From the NCBI RefSeq assembly GCF_025562755.1, contig NZ_CP103300.1:310001-374000 (forward strand): a stretch of DNA of 64,000 bases. The letters run 5' to 3'. This DNA comes from Endozoicomonas euniceicola. GTDB lineage: Bacteria; Pseudomonadota; Gammaproteobacteria; Pseudomonadales; Endozoicomonadaceae. A model generated the notes under the pieces. It had not been told where the DNA came from, made no database searches, and saw only the letters and a list, made by a program, of their open reading frames with translations. The translations under genes and the position numbers were made by a program. This document shows, piece by piece, positions 42,859 through 51,723 of the stretch. The first letter of the stretch is position 1; each line of letters opens with the position of its first letter.

Positions 42859-44184
42859 TTGCAAGATACTGTACTGTTTCTTTTTACCAACGACCTAAGG
42901 TTGAGCGACAACCCCGCCTTTTTGGCCGCTGCCGGTAATAGCCGGCGACTGTTGTGTTGTTTTTGTGTTGACCCATGCTGGTTTCGCCCCGGCAGATTCA
43001 CCACTCACCCTATGGGAAAACATCGCTGGCGTTTTCTCCGGGAAAGTATCAAAAGCCTTGAGGGCCAGCTTGCAGCAAGACAGCAAAAACTGCTCATTCG
43101 CTTCCAGACTCCTCGCACCACGATCAGACAACTGGTTATGGCACACGGCATCAGACGGGTTTACCGCAGCCGGCAGGTCGGGTTTGAAGAAAACAGCTAT
43201 TGGCTTGACCTTAAACAAAGCCTGCCGTCGGTTCAGTTTACTGAGGTGGAAACCTCAACGCTTTTTAACGCACGACAGCTGCCTTTCAAACCGGAGGACT
43301 TACCGGAAACCTACAGTCAGTTTCGGCGCAAAGTCGAACAATTACCCCTGACAGCACCTGCCATCGCCCCGGATCTGATTCCGGCTCCCATGACAGGGCT
43401 TAACTACCAGGCGGACCCGCTGCCACCAGTCAGCCAGGACTCACTTCCCTCTACACTCTTCACTGGCGGAGAAGAAAATGGGCAGAACCAACTCACTCGC
43501 TATTTCCTGACTCAACAGCCTTCAACTTACAAAGAAACCCGCAATGCTTTACAGGGCTGGGAGAACTCAACCAAATTCTCGCCCTGGCTGGCCCTGGGTT
43601 GCCTGTCTCCCCGACAGGTGGCTGATGCACTCAAACACTATGAGTCGGAAGTGACGGCTAATGAATCCACCTACTGGATTTTTTTTGAATTATTGTGGCG
43701 GGAATATTTCCAATGGTACTCACTGAAACACGGAGTACGCTTGTTTTCTCTGAAAGGCATTAAGCGGAGCCACCGCTTGTCCTGCTTCTATCCTGAACGA
43801 TTTCAGAAATGGTGTGCTGGCAATACCCCATGGCCAATTGTTAATGCCTGCATGAAAGAACTGAAAGCAACAGGCTACCTTTCCAATCGAGGACGACAAC
43901 TGGTTGCCAGCTGCTTTATCCATGAGCTTGGGATCGACTGGCGCTATGGCGCAGCGTGGTTTGAGGAACAGTTGATTGACTATGATGTCGGCAGTAACTG
44001 GGGCAACTGGCAATACCTGGCAGGAGTGGGTGCTGACCCAAGGGGAATCCGGCATTTTGATCTTGAGAAACAGACTCGTCAGTACGACCCCAATGGCACT
44101 TATATTCGATACTGGGGAGGTGAAAAAACCAGCCCACTGGATTCTGTTGATGCTGCCGACTGGCCCATTGACCCGAAACAGTAA
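42859..44184 (+). CDS. DASH-family cryptochrome/photolyase
   Basis: Residues 1-130 form the alpha/beta antenna domain (LFLFTNDLRLSDNPAFLAAA), followed by the FAD domain: YKETRNALQGWENSTKFSPW, LALGCLSPRQVADAL, FFELLWREYFQW, ACMKELKATGYLSNRGRQLV, ASCFIHELGIDWRYGAAWFE and YDVGSNWGNWQYLAGVGADP. The NRGRQ and DVxSNWGNWQY blocks are diagnostic for cry-DASH, which repairs cyclobutane dimers mainly in single-stranded DNA. The length, 441, is normal. It is divergent from aspD with a 148-bp promoter region. The window's other photolyase, at 28097, is dead, so this is the only intact one here. Confidence 0.93.
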   Translation: MQDTVLFLFTNDLRLSDNPAFLAAAGNSRRLLCCFCVDPCWFRPGRFTTHPMGKHRWRFLRESIKSLEGQLAARQQKLLIRFQTPRTTIRQLVMAHGIRRVYRSRQVGFEENSYWLDLKQSLPSVQFTEVETSTLFNARQLPFKPEDLPETYSQFRRKVEQLPLTAPAIAPDLIPAPMTGLNYQADPLPPVSQDSLPSTLFTGGEENGQNQLTRYFLTQQPSTYKETRNALQGWENSTKFSPWLALGCLSPRQVADALKHYESEVTANESTYWIFFELLWREYFQWYSLKHGVRLFSLKGIKRSHRLSCFYPERFQKWCAGNTPWPIVNACMKELKATGYLSNRGRQLVASCFIHELGIDWRYGAAWFEEQLIDYDVGSNWGNWQYLAGVGADPRGIRHFDLEKQTRQYDPNGTYIRYWGGEKTSPLDSVDAADWPIDPKQ

Positions 44185-44225
44185 AGTCGCCACTTACGGA
44201 GTTTAACGACTTGTAGCAACCAAAG

Positions 44226-44260
44226 AAAATGCCGGAAGCCCGACAGCCCCCGGCATTTTT
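44226..44260. terminator. Bidirectional terminator between the cryptochrome gene and nqrF
   Basis: AAAATGCCGG...CCGGCATTTTT gives a strong stem with A run on one side and T run on the other, placed between two convergent genes. Confidence 0.88.
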
Positions 44261-44296
44261 CTAACCATCTTTTGTCGTACAACTTAGCAGTATGGA

Positions 44297-45526
44297 TTAA
44301 CCACCAAAGTCGTCCAACATAATGTTTTCAGGTTCAACACCCTGATCTTCCAGCATCTTGATGACGGCCTGGTTCATCATGGGTGGTCCACACATGTAGA
44401 ACTCGCAGTCTTCAGGTGCGGCATGATCCTTCAGGTAGTTATCCAGCAATACCTGGTGGATAAAGCCGGTGTATCCTGTCCAGTTGTCCTCTGGCAGAGG
44501 GTCGGACAAGGCCAGATGCCAGGTGAAGTTTTCGTTTTCTTCCGCCAGCTTGTCGAACTCTTCTACATAGAAAGCTTCACGCAGTGAGCGGGCACCGTAC
44601 CAGAAAGAGATCTTACGCCTGGAAGACAGACGCTTCAGCTGATCAAAGATATGAGAACGCATGGGCGCCATACCCGCACCGCCGCCAACGAATACCATTT
44701 CGGCGTCGGTGTCCTTGGCAAAGAACTCACCGAATGGTCCGTATACGGTCATCTTGTCGCCCGGCTTCAGGTTGAAGACGTAAGAAGACATCTTACCCGG
44801 TGGCAGTTGATCCTGACCCGGAGGTGGAGAAGCGATACGAATGTTGAACTTCAACAGCCCCTTCTCTTCCGGATAGTTCGCCATGGAGTAAGCACGAATA
44901 GTGGTCTCATCCACTTTAGACACATACTTCCACTGGTCAAACTTGTCCCAGTCGCCACGGTACTCTTCCTGAATCTCGAAATCCTTGTAACGAACTTCGT
45001 GGGGAGGACACTCCAGCTGCACGTAACCACCAGCACGGAAGTTAACGTCTTCGCCTTCAGGCAGTTTCAGAACCAGTTCTTTGATGAAAGTCGCCTGGTT
45101 GTCGTTGGAAACAACCTCGCACTCCCATTTCTTAACGCCGAACAGTTCCTCTTCCACCTCGATCTTCATGTCCTGCTTTACAGCTACCTGACAGGCCAGA
45201 CGATAACCTTCTTTCTCTTCACGCTTGGTGAAGTGGGCGCGTTCGGTGGGAAGCATTTCACCGCCACCGTCCAGCACCTTACAGGTACACTGCGCACAGG
45301 TACCGCCACCGCCACAGGCGGAAGGCAGGAAGACACCGGAGCCCGCCAGGGTAGTCAGTAGCTTGCCACCTGCGGCTGTGGTAACAGCCTTTTCAGGGTC
45401 TTCGTTGATGTCGATGGTGACATTACCGGTGCTGACCAGTTTGGAGCGAGCAGCCAGAATTATCGCGACGAGCGTCAACACGATCACGGTAAAAATGGCG
45501 ACGCCATAAATAATGTTTAAGTCCAT
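44297..45526 (-). CDS. nqrF: Na+-translocating NADH:quinone reductase subunit F
   Basis: NqrF takes electrons from NADH through FAD to a 2Fe-2S cluster. The 409 residues show one N-terminal membrane helix (IIYGVAIFTVIVLTLVAII), the ferredoxin cluster loop SACGGGGTCAQCTCKVLDGG with the fourth Cys in RLACQVAVK, the FAD-binding RAYSMANYPEE, and the NADH-binding FVGGGAGMAPMRSHIFDQL and FYMCGPPMMNQAV. The C-terminus MLDDFGG is conserved. It is the last gene of the operon, 16 bp after nqrE. Confidence 0.98.
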   Translation of the reverse strand: MDLNIIYGVAIFTVIVLTLVAIILAARSKLVSTGNVTIDINEDPEKAVTTAAGGKLLTTLAGSGVFLPSACGGGGTCAQCTCKVLDGGGEMLPTERAHFTKREEKEGYRLACQVAVKQDMKIEVEEELFGVKKWECEVVSNDNQATFIKELVLKLPEGEDVNFRAGGYVQLECPPHEVRYKDFEIQEEYRGDWDKFDQWKYVSKVDETTIRAYSMANYPEEKGLLKFNIRIASPPPGQDQLPPGKMSSYVFNLKPGDKMTVYGPFGEFFAKDTDAEMVFVGGGAGMAPMRSHIFDQLKRLSSRRKISFWYGARSLREAFYVEEFDKLAEENENFTWHLALSDPLPEDNWTGYTGFIHQVLLDNYLKDHAAPEDCEFYMCGPPMMNQAVIKMLEDQGVEPENIMLDDFGG

Positions 45527-45542
45527 AACTTACGCGATCCTC

Positions 45543-46139
45543 TTACAGCTGAATGCCAGAGAAGGACAGGAAGCCCAGGGACATCAGACCAACAGTGATG
45601 AAGGTGATACCCAGGCCACGCAGACCCGCAGGCACGTCGCTGTACTTCAGCTTTTCGCGGATACCTGCCAGCGCGGCGATTGCCAGCGCCCAGCCCACAC
45701 CAGAACCCAGACCAAATACCACAGATTCAGCCAGGTCATACTCACGCTGTACCATGAACAGGGAAGCACCCATGATTGCGCAGTTTACGGTGATCAGCGG
45801 CAGGAACACACCCAGGGCGTTGTAAAGTGCCGGTACATATTTGTCCAGAAACATTTCCAGAATCTGTACCAGGGCCGCGATAACACCGATGTAGGTAATC
45901 AAGCCCAGGAAGCTCAGGTCAACACCGGGTACCAGCGCGCCTTCACGCAGGACATGCTGGTAGATCAGGTTGTTAATCGGCACGGTGATAGTCAGTACAG
46001 CGACAACCGCCACACCCAGACCCACAGAGGTCTTGACCTGCTTCGACACCGCCAGGAAGGTACACATACCCAGAAAGAAAGCCAGCGCCATGTTTTCTAC
46101 GAACACTGCTTTCACAAAAAGTGAGATTAAATGTTCCAC
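45543..46139 (-). CDS. nqrE: Na+-translocating NADH:quinone reductase subunit E
   Basis: This 198-residue protein has six membrane helices and begins MEHLISLFVKAVFVENMALA. With NqrD it forms an inverted-topology pair around a membrane-embedded iron centre. The conserved Cys-containing segments FFLGMCTFLAVSKQ and ITVNCAIMGASLFMV are present. It is 3 bp downstream of nqrD. Confidence 0.97.
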   Translation of the reverse strand: MEHLISLFVKAVFVENMALAFFLGMCTFLAVSKQVKTSVGLGVAVVAVLTITVPINNLIYQHVLREGALVPGVDLSFLGLITYIGVIAALVQILEMFLDKYVPALYNALGVFLPLITVNCAIMGASLFMVQREYDLAESVVFGLGSGVGWALAIAALAGIREKLKYSDVPAGLRGLGITFITVGLMSLGFLSFSGIQL

Positions 46140-46142
46140 GGT

Positions 46143-46808
46143 TTAATGCGCCTCGCTGAACTGAGTGTTTGCAGCCATCTTGAACTCAGGCTCTTCAACC
46201 TGCCTGGCATCAAAAGTACGGATCGCCCAGATCAGCAGACCGATCAGGAAGAACGCACTGGGTGCCAGCAGCATCAGGCCGTTTGGTACATACCAGCCAC
46301 CGTTGTTGACGGTCTGCAGGATTTCAACACCAAACAGGTTGCCGGCACCGAACAGCTCACGGAAGAATGCCACGATCAGCAGCACCGCACCGTAGCCCAG
46401 GCCATTACCAATACCATCCAGAGCGGACAGCTGCGGACCGTTCTTCATGGCAAAGGCTTCCGCGCGACCCATAACGATACAGTTGGTGATGATCAGACCC
46501 ACGAATACCGACAGCTGCTTGGAGATGTCGTAGGCGTAGGCTTTCAGTACCTGGTCGACCACGATTACCAGCGAAGCAATAACGGTCATCTGACAGATGA
46601 TTCGAATGCTGTTGGGAATGTGGTTACGAATCAGGGATACCACAAAGTTGGAGCCAGTGGTTACAGCGATTACTGCAATCGCCATCACCAGACTCACCTG
46701 CATGCTGGTGGTCACCGCCAGCGCAGAACAGATACCCAGAATCTGCAGCGTGATCGGGTTATTTTTTACGACCGGTTCCAGCAGGATATCTTTAGCTTTC
46801 TCAGCCAT
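46143..46808 (-). CDS. nqrD: Na+-translocating NADH:quinone reductase subunit D
   Basis: The 221-residue membrane protein has the family features LQILGICSALAVTTSMQVSL, GLIITNCIVMGRAEAFAMKN and GLGYGAVLLIVAFFRELFGA. The paired Cys motifs mirror those of NqrE. Its start overlaps the nqrC stop by one base, giving tight coupling in the operon. Confidence 0.97.
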   Translation of the reverse strand: MAEKAKDILLEPVVKNNPITLQILGICSALAVTTSMQVSLVMAIAVIAVTTGSNFVVSLIRNHIPNSIRIICQMTVIASLVIVVDQVLKAYAYDISKQLSVFVGLIITNCIVMGRAEAFAMKNGPQLSALDGIGNGLGYGAVLLIVAFFRELFGAGNLFGVEILQTVNNGGWYVPNGLMLLAPSAFFLIGLLIWAIRTFDARQVEEPEFKMAANTQFSEAH

Positions 46809-47602
46809 TATGCCTCTCCCGCTTTCAGGTTAGTCAGGAATGGTTTAAAGCCCTGATCCCCCATCCAGAACTGGAGCAGGTTGGACACACCATTCGAAGT
46901 CAGGGTTGCACCTGCCAGACCATCGATCTGCTCAGAAGCACCCGGATTGGAAGGGTCAACGGCACCCTTGATAACATGCAGGGCCACGTTACCCCTGTTG
47001 TCATAGACCTTCTTGCCGGGCCAGCGGCCTTTCCAGATCGGGTTATCGACTTCGCCACCCAGTCCCGGTGTTTCCTTCTGGTCGTAGAAACCAAAACCAA
47101 CGACAGTGTCCAGGTCTTTGATATCCAGAGCCAGGAAGCCGTACATGGTAGACCAAAGACCATAGCCGTGTACTGGCAGCATGATGCTTTCCGTTTTACC
47201 GTCTTTCTCAATCAGGTAAACCTTGGCAACATTGGCCTGACGAATAATTCCGGCAATATCCTGAGCACCTTTCAAGGCACGGGACTCAGCAGGCTCTTTG
47301 GCCGCTGTGCGCTGATCGTAGGCCGCAATTTCTTCCTCGGAAGCCTGCACATACTTACCGGTTTTCAGGTCAACCAGTGCCGGTTTAACCTGTGCGTACA
47401 GTTTTTGCACTTCTGCGGCATCCAGTGCTCTGGCGTTTTTCGCCAGGCCGGAAATACTCAGAATATTACGCTGTACGTCCAGAACCACGTTGTGATCCTG
47501 AATCGGCTTCAGGGATACCGCTGCAAAAGACACCACAATCGAGCAGGCCAGGGACAGCAGGATGGTGACCAGCAGGGTCTTTTTAGTAGAGTCATTGCTC
47601 AT
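46808..47602 (-). CDS. nqrC: Na+-translocating NADH:quinone reductase subunit C
   Basis: The 264-residue protein has one N-terminal membrane helix (LLVTILLSLACSIVVSFAAV) and a periplasmic FMN-binding domain. The covalent FMN attachment motif S/G-x-A-T is seen as GLAGATLTSNGVSNLLQF, with Thr as acceptor. GFYDQKETPGLGGEVDNPIW is conserved. Maturation would need ApbE, which is not encoded in the window. It overlaps nqrB by one base. Confidence 0.97.
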   Translation of the reverse strand: MSNDSTKKTLLVTILLSLACSIVVSFAAVSLKPIQDHNVVLDVQRNILSISGLAKNARALDAAEVQKLYAQVKPALVDLKTGKYVQASEEEIAAYDQRTAAKEPAESRALKGAQDIAGIIRQANVAKVYLIEKDGKTESIMLPVHGYGLWSTMYGFLALDIKDLDTVVGFGFYDQKETPGLGGEVDNPIWKGRWPGKKVYDNRGNVALHVIKGAVDPSNPGASEQIDGLAGATLTSNGVSNLLQFWMGDQGFKPFLTNLKAGEA

Positions 47603-48798
47603 CAGGCACGAGCCTCCCTACGCTTGATATTGGCTTCAACCACAAAGTGGTCAATCAGCGGCGCAAACAGGTTGGCGAACAGGATAGCCAGCATCATACC
47701 TTCCGGGTAAGCCGGGTTAACAGTACGAATCAGTATCACCATGACACCAATCAGGGCACCATAATACCAGCGACCCGTATTAGTCATGGACGCCGACACG
47801 GGATCAGTGGTCATGAAAATCAGACCGAAGGCGAAACCACCCAGAACCAGGTGCCAGTACCACGGCAGGGCAAACATGGCATTCGTATCGGAACCGACCA
47901 GGTTGAACAGGGTCGCGGTGGCAATCATACCCAGCATGGTGCCTGCCACAATTCTCCAGGAAGCGATACCGGTGAACAGCAGAACCGCACCACCAATGAA
48001 GATCGCCAGAGTAGAGGTTTCACCCATGGAACCCTGCATGGTGCCAATAAAGGCCTGACCCCAGCTCATCATGTGAGAAACAGCTTCCACACCGCCCTGC
48101 TGGGCAACACTCAGCGCTGTCGCGCCGGAGAAGCCGTCAACCGCCGTCCACACCAGGTCACCGGAAATCTGTGCCGGATAAGCGAAGAACAGAAACGCAC
48201 GGCCTGTCAGAGCCGGGTTCAGGAAGTTCTTGCCAGTACCACCGAAGACTTCTTTACCGATAACAACACCGAAGGAGATACCCAGAGCCACCTGCCACAG
48301 TGGAATCGTGGGCGGAACGATCAGGGCAAACAGGATGGAGGTCACGAAGAAGCCTTCGTTAACTTCATGCTTGCGGGTGATCGCGAACAGGATCTCCCAG
48401 AATACACCCGCCGCAAAGGTGACAATGTAGACCGGCAGGAAGTGCGCTGCTCCATAGATCATGTTATCCCACAGGCTTGCAGGGTTGTGTCCCGCCAGCA
48501 GGTTAATGATCCAGCCGTGCCAGTCAGATGGCGCAGCCAGGCCACCGGCAATAGCAGTGTTTGCCTGGTAACCGATATTCCACATACCAAAGAACATGGC
48601 AGGGAAGGCACAGAACCAGACGATACCCATCATACGCTTCAGGTCAACAGCGTCGCGTACGTGGGAAGTGTTATGAGTTTTGTCTGGAACGGAGTAGAAC
48701 AGCGAGTCTGCCGCTTCAAACAGTGCGTAAAACGTCTCGTACCGGCCACCTTTGGTAAAGTGAGGCTCGAGAGAGTCAAGGATTTTTCTAAGTGCCAT
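47602..48798 (-). CDS. nqrB: Na+-translocating NADH:quinone reductase subunit B
   Basis: NqrB is the main Na+-conducting subunit and binds FMN and riboflavin. The 398 residues begin MALRKILDSLEPHFTKGGRY. Many helices follow; the covalent FMN Thr lies in DGFSGATALSVAQQGG, and GKEVFGGTGKNFLNPALTGR is typical. It is 6 bp downstream of nqrA. A 385-codon antisense frame here is a shadow of this gene. Confidence 0.98.
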   Translation of the reverse strand: MALRKILDSLEPHFTKGGRYETFYALFEAADSLFYSVPDKTHNTSHVRDAVDLKRMMGIVWFCAFPAMFFGMWNIGYQANTAIAGGLAAPSDWHGWIINLLAGHNPASLWDNMIYGAAHFLPVYIVTFAAGVFWEILFAITRKHEVNEGFFVTSILFALIVPPTIPLWQVALGISFGVVIGKEVFGGTGKNFLNPALTGRAFLFFAYPAQISGDLVWTAVDGFSGATALSVAQQGGVEAVSHMMSWGQAFIGTMQGSMGETSTLAIFIGGAVLLFTGIASWRIVAGTMLGMIATATLFNLVGSDTNAMFALPWYWHLVLGGFAFGLIFMTTDPVSASMTNTGRWYYGALIGVMVILIRTVNPAYPEGMMLAILFANLFAPLIDHFVVEANIKRREARA

Positions 48799-48804
48799 AA
48801 CTGA

Positions 48805-50127
48805 TCAGCCCTCCACTTCAATGCGAGTCAGATTGTCACGCAGGATCGGACCGTACTCGTACTTGCCCGCGCACACATAAGAGCACAGGGACAAATCTTC
48901 CTCGTCCAGTTCCAGCGCACCCAGTTTCTGCGCCTGTTCAGTGTCGCCTACCACAATGGCACGCAGCAGCTGAGTCGCCAGAACATCCAGAGGCATCACT
49001 TTTTCGTACTGTCCCACGGGAACCATGGCTCGTTCGCCACCGTTGGTTGTGGTCGTGAAGTCCAGCTTCTTACGACTGAACAGCACTTTCAGTACAGAGT
49101 GACGCTTAACCATTGGGTTGGCCCAGCCGAGGAACAGGCGCTCATCGCTGTTTTCCAGAACGGACAGTTGGTTGTGGTAACGCCCCAGGAACGCGAACGC
49201 GCCTTCAGCGGTTCGGCCACCAAATACGGAACCGGAAATCACACGGTTGGTACCGGCTTTCATTTCGCCGGCGGTCAGCTCGTCGGTGCTGGCACCCAGG
49301 CGGGTACGAATCAGACGAGGCTTGTCAACCTGAGGACCCGCCAGAGCCACCACCCGGTCAGTGAACAGTTTACCGGTGGTAAACAGTTTGCCGACAGCGA
49401 TAACGTCCTGATAGTTAATAGTCCAGACGGTTTTGGTAGCGCTAACCGGATCCAGGAAGTGAATGTGTGTACCGGCCAGACCGGCAGGGTGAGGACCGTC
49501 GAACTCTTCAGCGGTAGCGATGCTCGCAGGAATGCGTGCGCCCGGTGCTTTACACAGAAATATTTTGCCGCCACTCAGCTTGCCCAGAACGGTAATACCG
49601 GTCTCGAACGCTTCCTTGTGCCCAGCGATAACCACTTCCGGATTCGCAGCCAGAGGGTGAGTATCAATAGCGGTAACAAAGACAGAGTTCGGACGGGAAC
49701 CCAGTTCAGGTACCTTACTGAACGGGCGGGTACGCAGTGCAGTCCACAGGCCGGACTCGTTCAGGTTCTCCTGAACCTGTTCGGCAGTCAGGCCAGCCAG
49801 CTCTGCAGTTTTATAGGCAGTAAAGGTTTCTTCTTCGTTGCCATCGATATCAATGACAACAGACTGAAGAACACGCTTCTCACCACGGTTCACAGCAGCA
49901 ATAGTGCCACTGGCAGGAGCGGTGTAACGCACTCCAGGTGTTTTCTTGTCGGTAAAGAGCAGTTGCCCTTTTTTAACTCGATCTCCGGCAGCAATCGCCA
50001 TGGTAGGCTTCATGCCTACGTAGTCAGAACCGATCACAGCGACGGAGCGAACGGCCCGCCCTTCTGTAATGGTCTGTTCAGGCGATCCTGAAATCGGGAG
50101 ATCCAGCCCCTGTTTGATTTTGATCAT
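48805..50127 (-). CDS. nqrA: Na+-translocating NADH:quinone reductase subunit A
   Basis: NqrA is the peripheral, quinone-binding subunit. The 440 residues (Vibrio about 446) start MIKIKQGLDLPISGSPEQTI, continue VGMKPTMAIAAGDRVKKGQL, LFTDKKTPGVRYTAPASGTI, VFVTAIDTHPLAANPEVVIA and end with CSYVCAGKYEYGPILRDNL. It is the first gene of nqrABCDEF; the complete operon supplies a primary Na+ pump that can drive Na+-dependent transporters such as the NptA homologue at 12.1 kb. Confidence 0.98.
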   Translation of the reverse strand: MIKIKQGLDLPISGSPEQTITEGRAVRSVAVIGSDYVGMKPTMAIAAGDRVKKGQLLFTDKKTPGVRYTAPASGTIAAVNRGEKRVLQSVVIDIDGNEEETFTAYKTAELAGLTAEQVQENLNESGLWTALRTRPFSKVPELGSRPNSVFVTAIDTHPLAANPEVVIAGHKEAFETGITVLGKLSGGKIFLCKAPGARIPASIATAEEFDGPHPAGLAGTHIHFLDPVSATKTVWTINYQDVIAVGKLFTTGKLFTDRVVALAGPQVDKPRLIRTRLGASTDELTAGEMKAGTNRVISGSVFGGRTAEGAFAFLGRYHNQLSVLENSDERLFLGWANPMVKRHSVLKVLFSRKKLDFTTTTNGGERAMVPVGQYEKVMPLDVLATQLLRAIVVGDTEQAQKLGALELDEEDLSLCSYVCAGKYEYGPILRDNLTRIEVEG

Positions 50128-50522
50128 ACCTTTCGCCTAATCAATCAATTTTCAGGTCAGGAATAACCCGCCTCTCCGATGAACGATAAATGACAACTAA
50201 TCCTCGCTAGAACAACACATGTTTGAGCAACACTTGCTAAAACACTCGTCTTGAAGAAAGCCCTGATCAGCACACAAAAAAAGACTCCGCTCTCCGTCAA
50301 TCTGGAAAGGAGCCTTTCTTCGAGTTTCCCAAGGTCATTGGCATTTTTGTTTACCCCTAATCCAGCTAACATATGCCGCACTTAGACTGCCAACAATCTG
50401 GCATCATCATTTCTCCTGCGCTGCAACCTGCCACCAATAAGCGCTGTGAATCTATAGCCAGTCAATTTAACTTACTATCGTTCTAAAAACGCTAAAAAGG
50501 TCAAAATATACCCGTAGTCCCT

Positions 50523-50580
50523 GCCAGTCTTTTATCAATTCACCATGGAAAAATGGTGGCGCAATTATAAATAGACTGGC
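50523..50580. promoter_or_regulatory. Long nested palindrome upstream of the nqr operon
   Basis: GCCAGTCT (50523-50530) and AGACTGGC (50573-50580) enclose a second perfect pair, CACCAT (50541-50546) and ATGGTG (50553-50558), with similar AT-rich spacers (TTTATCAATT against AATTATAAAT). The whole 58-bp unit can fold into one long hairpin. It stands about 400 bp upstream of nqrA and 236 bp from the tatD stop. The rest of 50128-50815 holds a terminator-like GACTCC/GGAGCC hairpin with A/T run near 50276-50325 and no gene that I can support. Confidence 0.45.
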
Positions 50581-50815
50581 CGCGATATTCCATACTCCAC
50601 ACGGCTCTTACTGACATATTATTTACTTACCATATTAACCAAGCAGGAATTATACAGACTCAGACACAAGTTGCACTTGGTACTTGATCAGAAAAGAATC
50701 AGTAGTAAACTTACATCCACTGTAAACAGCCCTTATCCTCAAGGATGTATACGGTTATTCATCCCTTTTGGTGCATATTCCACTCTGCTTCTTTCAACTA
50801 TGAAGGCGTGACGAA

Positions 50816-51592
50816 TCAACTGGCCAGAGAAAACACTTTAAAGAAATTATCCGCAGTCCGCTGGATAAGGGTTTCCTCCGAAACACCTTTCAGAGAGGCC
50901 ACGAACTTTGCGACATCCGGCAGATACTTTGGTTCGTTAGACTTGCCCCGGTGAGGAACCGGCGCCAGGTAGGGTGAGTCGGTTTCAATCAACAGTCGGT
51001 CCAGTGGCATTTTTCGCACCACATCGCGTAAGGCATCCGCATTGCGAAAAGTGACGATACCGGAAACAGAGATATAAAAATTCATATCCATGGCCGCTTT
51101 CGCCATATCCCAGCTTTCGGTAAAGCAGTGCAGAACGCCTGAATACTCTTTATCGGCATGCTCATCCAGCAACGTCAGCGTATCTTCACGGGCGTCACGG
51201 GTATGAATAATGACGGGCAGGGAACACTGTCTGGCCGCTTCCAGATGAGTGATAAAGCGTTGCTGCTGAACGGGGATATTGCCTTTGGAATAGTAGTAAT
51301 CCAGACCCGTTTCACCGATAGCAACAACATGCTCGTTACTGGCCAGCTGAACCAGCTGCTCCAGCGAAGCCTCGGGACCGTCTTTTTCCAGAGGATGAAC
51401 ACCAACAGAGGCAAAGACATCATCGTAACGGCTGGCAATATCGACAACGTCATCCGCATTGTCCAAATCGATACCGATACAGAGCATTCGTTCCACACCC
51501 GCGTCACGGGCAGCCTGCACGGCACGATCAAGATCGCCATCGTATTGATCCAGCTTTAGCCGGTCGAGATGGCAATGAGAGTCAATCAACAT
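50816..51592 (-). CDS. TatD-family metal-dependent hydrolase (YcfH type)
   Basis: The 258-residue TIM-barrel protein has the TatD signatures MLIDSHCHLDRLKLDQYDGD (HxH metal site), FASVGVHPLEKDG, VVAIGETGLDYYYSKGNIPV (metal Glu), LPVIIHTRDAREDTLTLL, VLHCFTESWDMAKAAM and LLIETDSPYLAPVPHRGKSN. In E. coli ycfH follows tmk and holB; here the order is holB-pilZ-[insertion]-tatD, so the zinc-finger and secreted-protein genes at 51.7-54.8 kb were inserted into this conserved run. The likely function is 3'-5' DNase or deacylase; the substrate is not settled for this branch. Confidence 0.9.
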   Translation of the reverse strand: MLIDSHCHLDRLKLDQYDGDLDRAVQAARDAGVERMLCIGIDLDNADDVVDIASRYDDVFASVGVHPLEKDGPEASLEQLVQLASNEHVVAIGETGLDYYYSKGNIPVQQQRFITHLEAARQCSLPVIIHTRDAREDTLTLLDEHADKEYSGVLHCFTESWDMAKAAMDMNFYISVSGIVTFRNADALRDVVRKMPLDRLLIETDSPYLAPVPHRGKSNEPKYLPDVAKFVASLKGVSEETLIQRTADNFFKVFSLAS

Positions 51593-51723
51593 AAGATAGG
51601 TATGAATCTATGAAAACAAGCTTCAATTTAAGCAAATCATTGATTAAACGGCTAGCGTGGATACTTCGCCTGATCCGGAAGCAATGAACGGGAAAGCTGT
51701 CAAAAGTCAATAAAGCCGGAGTC

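Noticed and set aside
42711..43004. N-terminal extension of the aspD ORF
   Set aside because: It would overlap the divergent cryptochrome gene and its promoter region; the family starts at the ATG at 42710.
47647..48804. 385-codon open frame opposite nqrB, and similar long frames opposite nqrA (49099-50091) and fabF (59314-60234)
   Set aside because: All mirror conserved genes in full; products are rich in His/Gln/Arg/Thr without recognisable domains.
50157..50381. 74-codon minus-strand frame upstream of nqrA
   Set aside because: No start context or domain; it overlaps terminator-like hairpins in the nqr leader.
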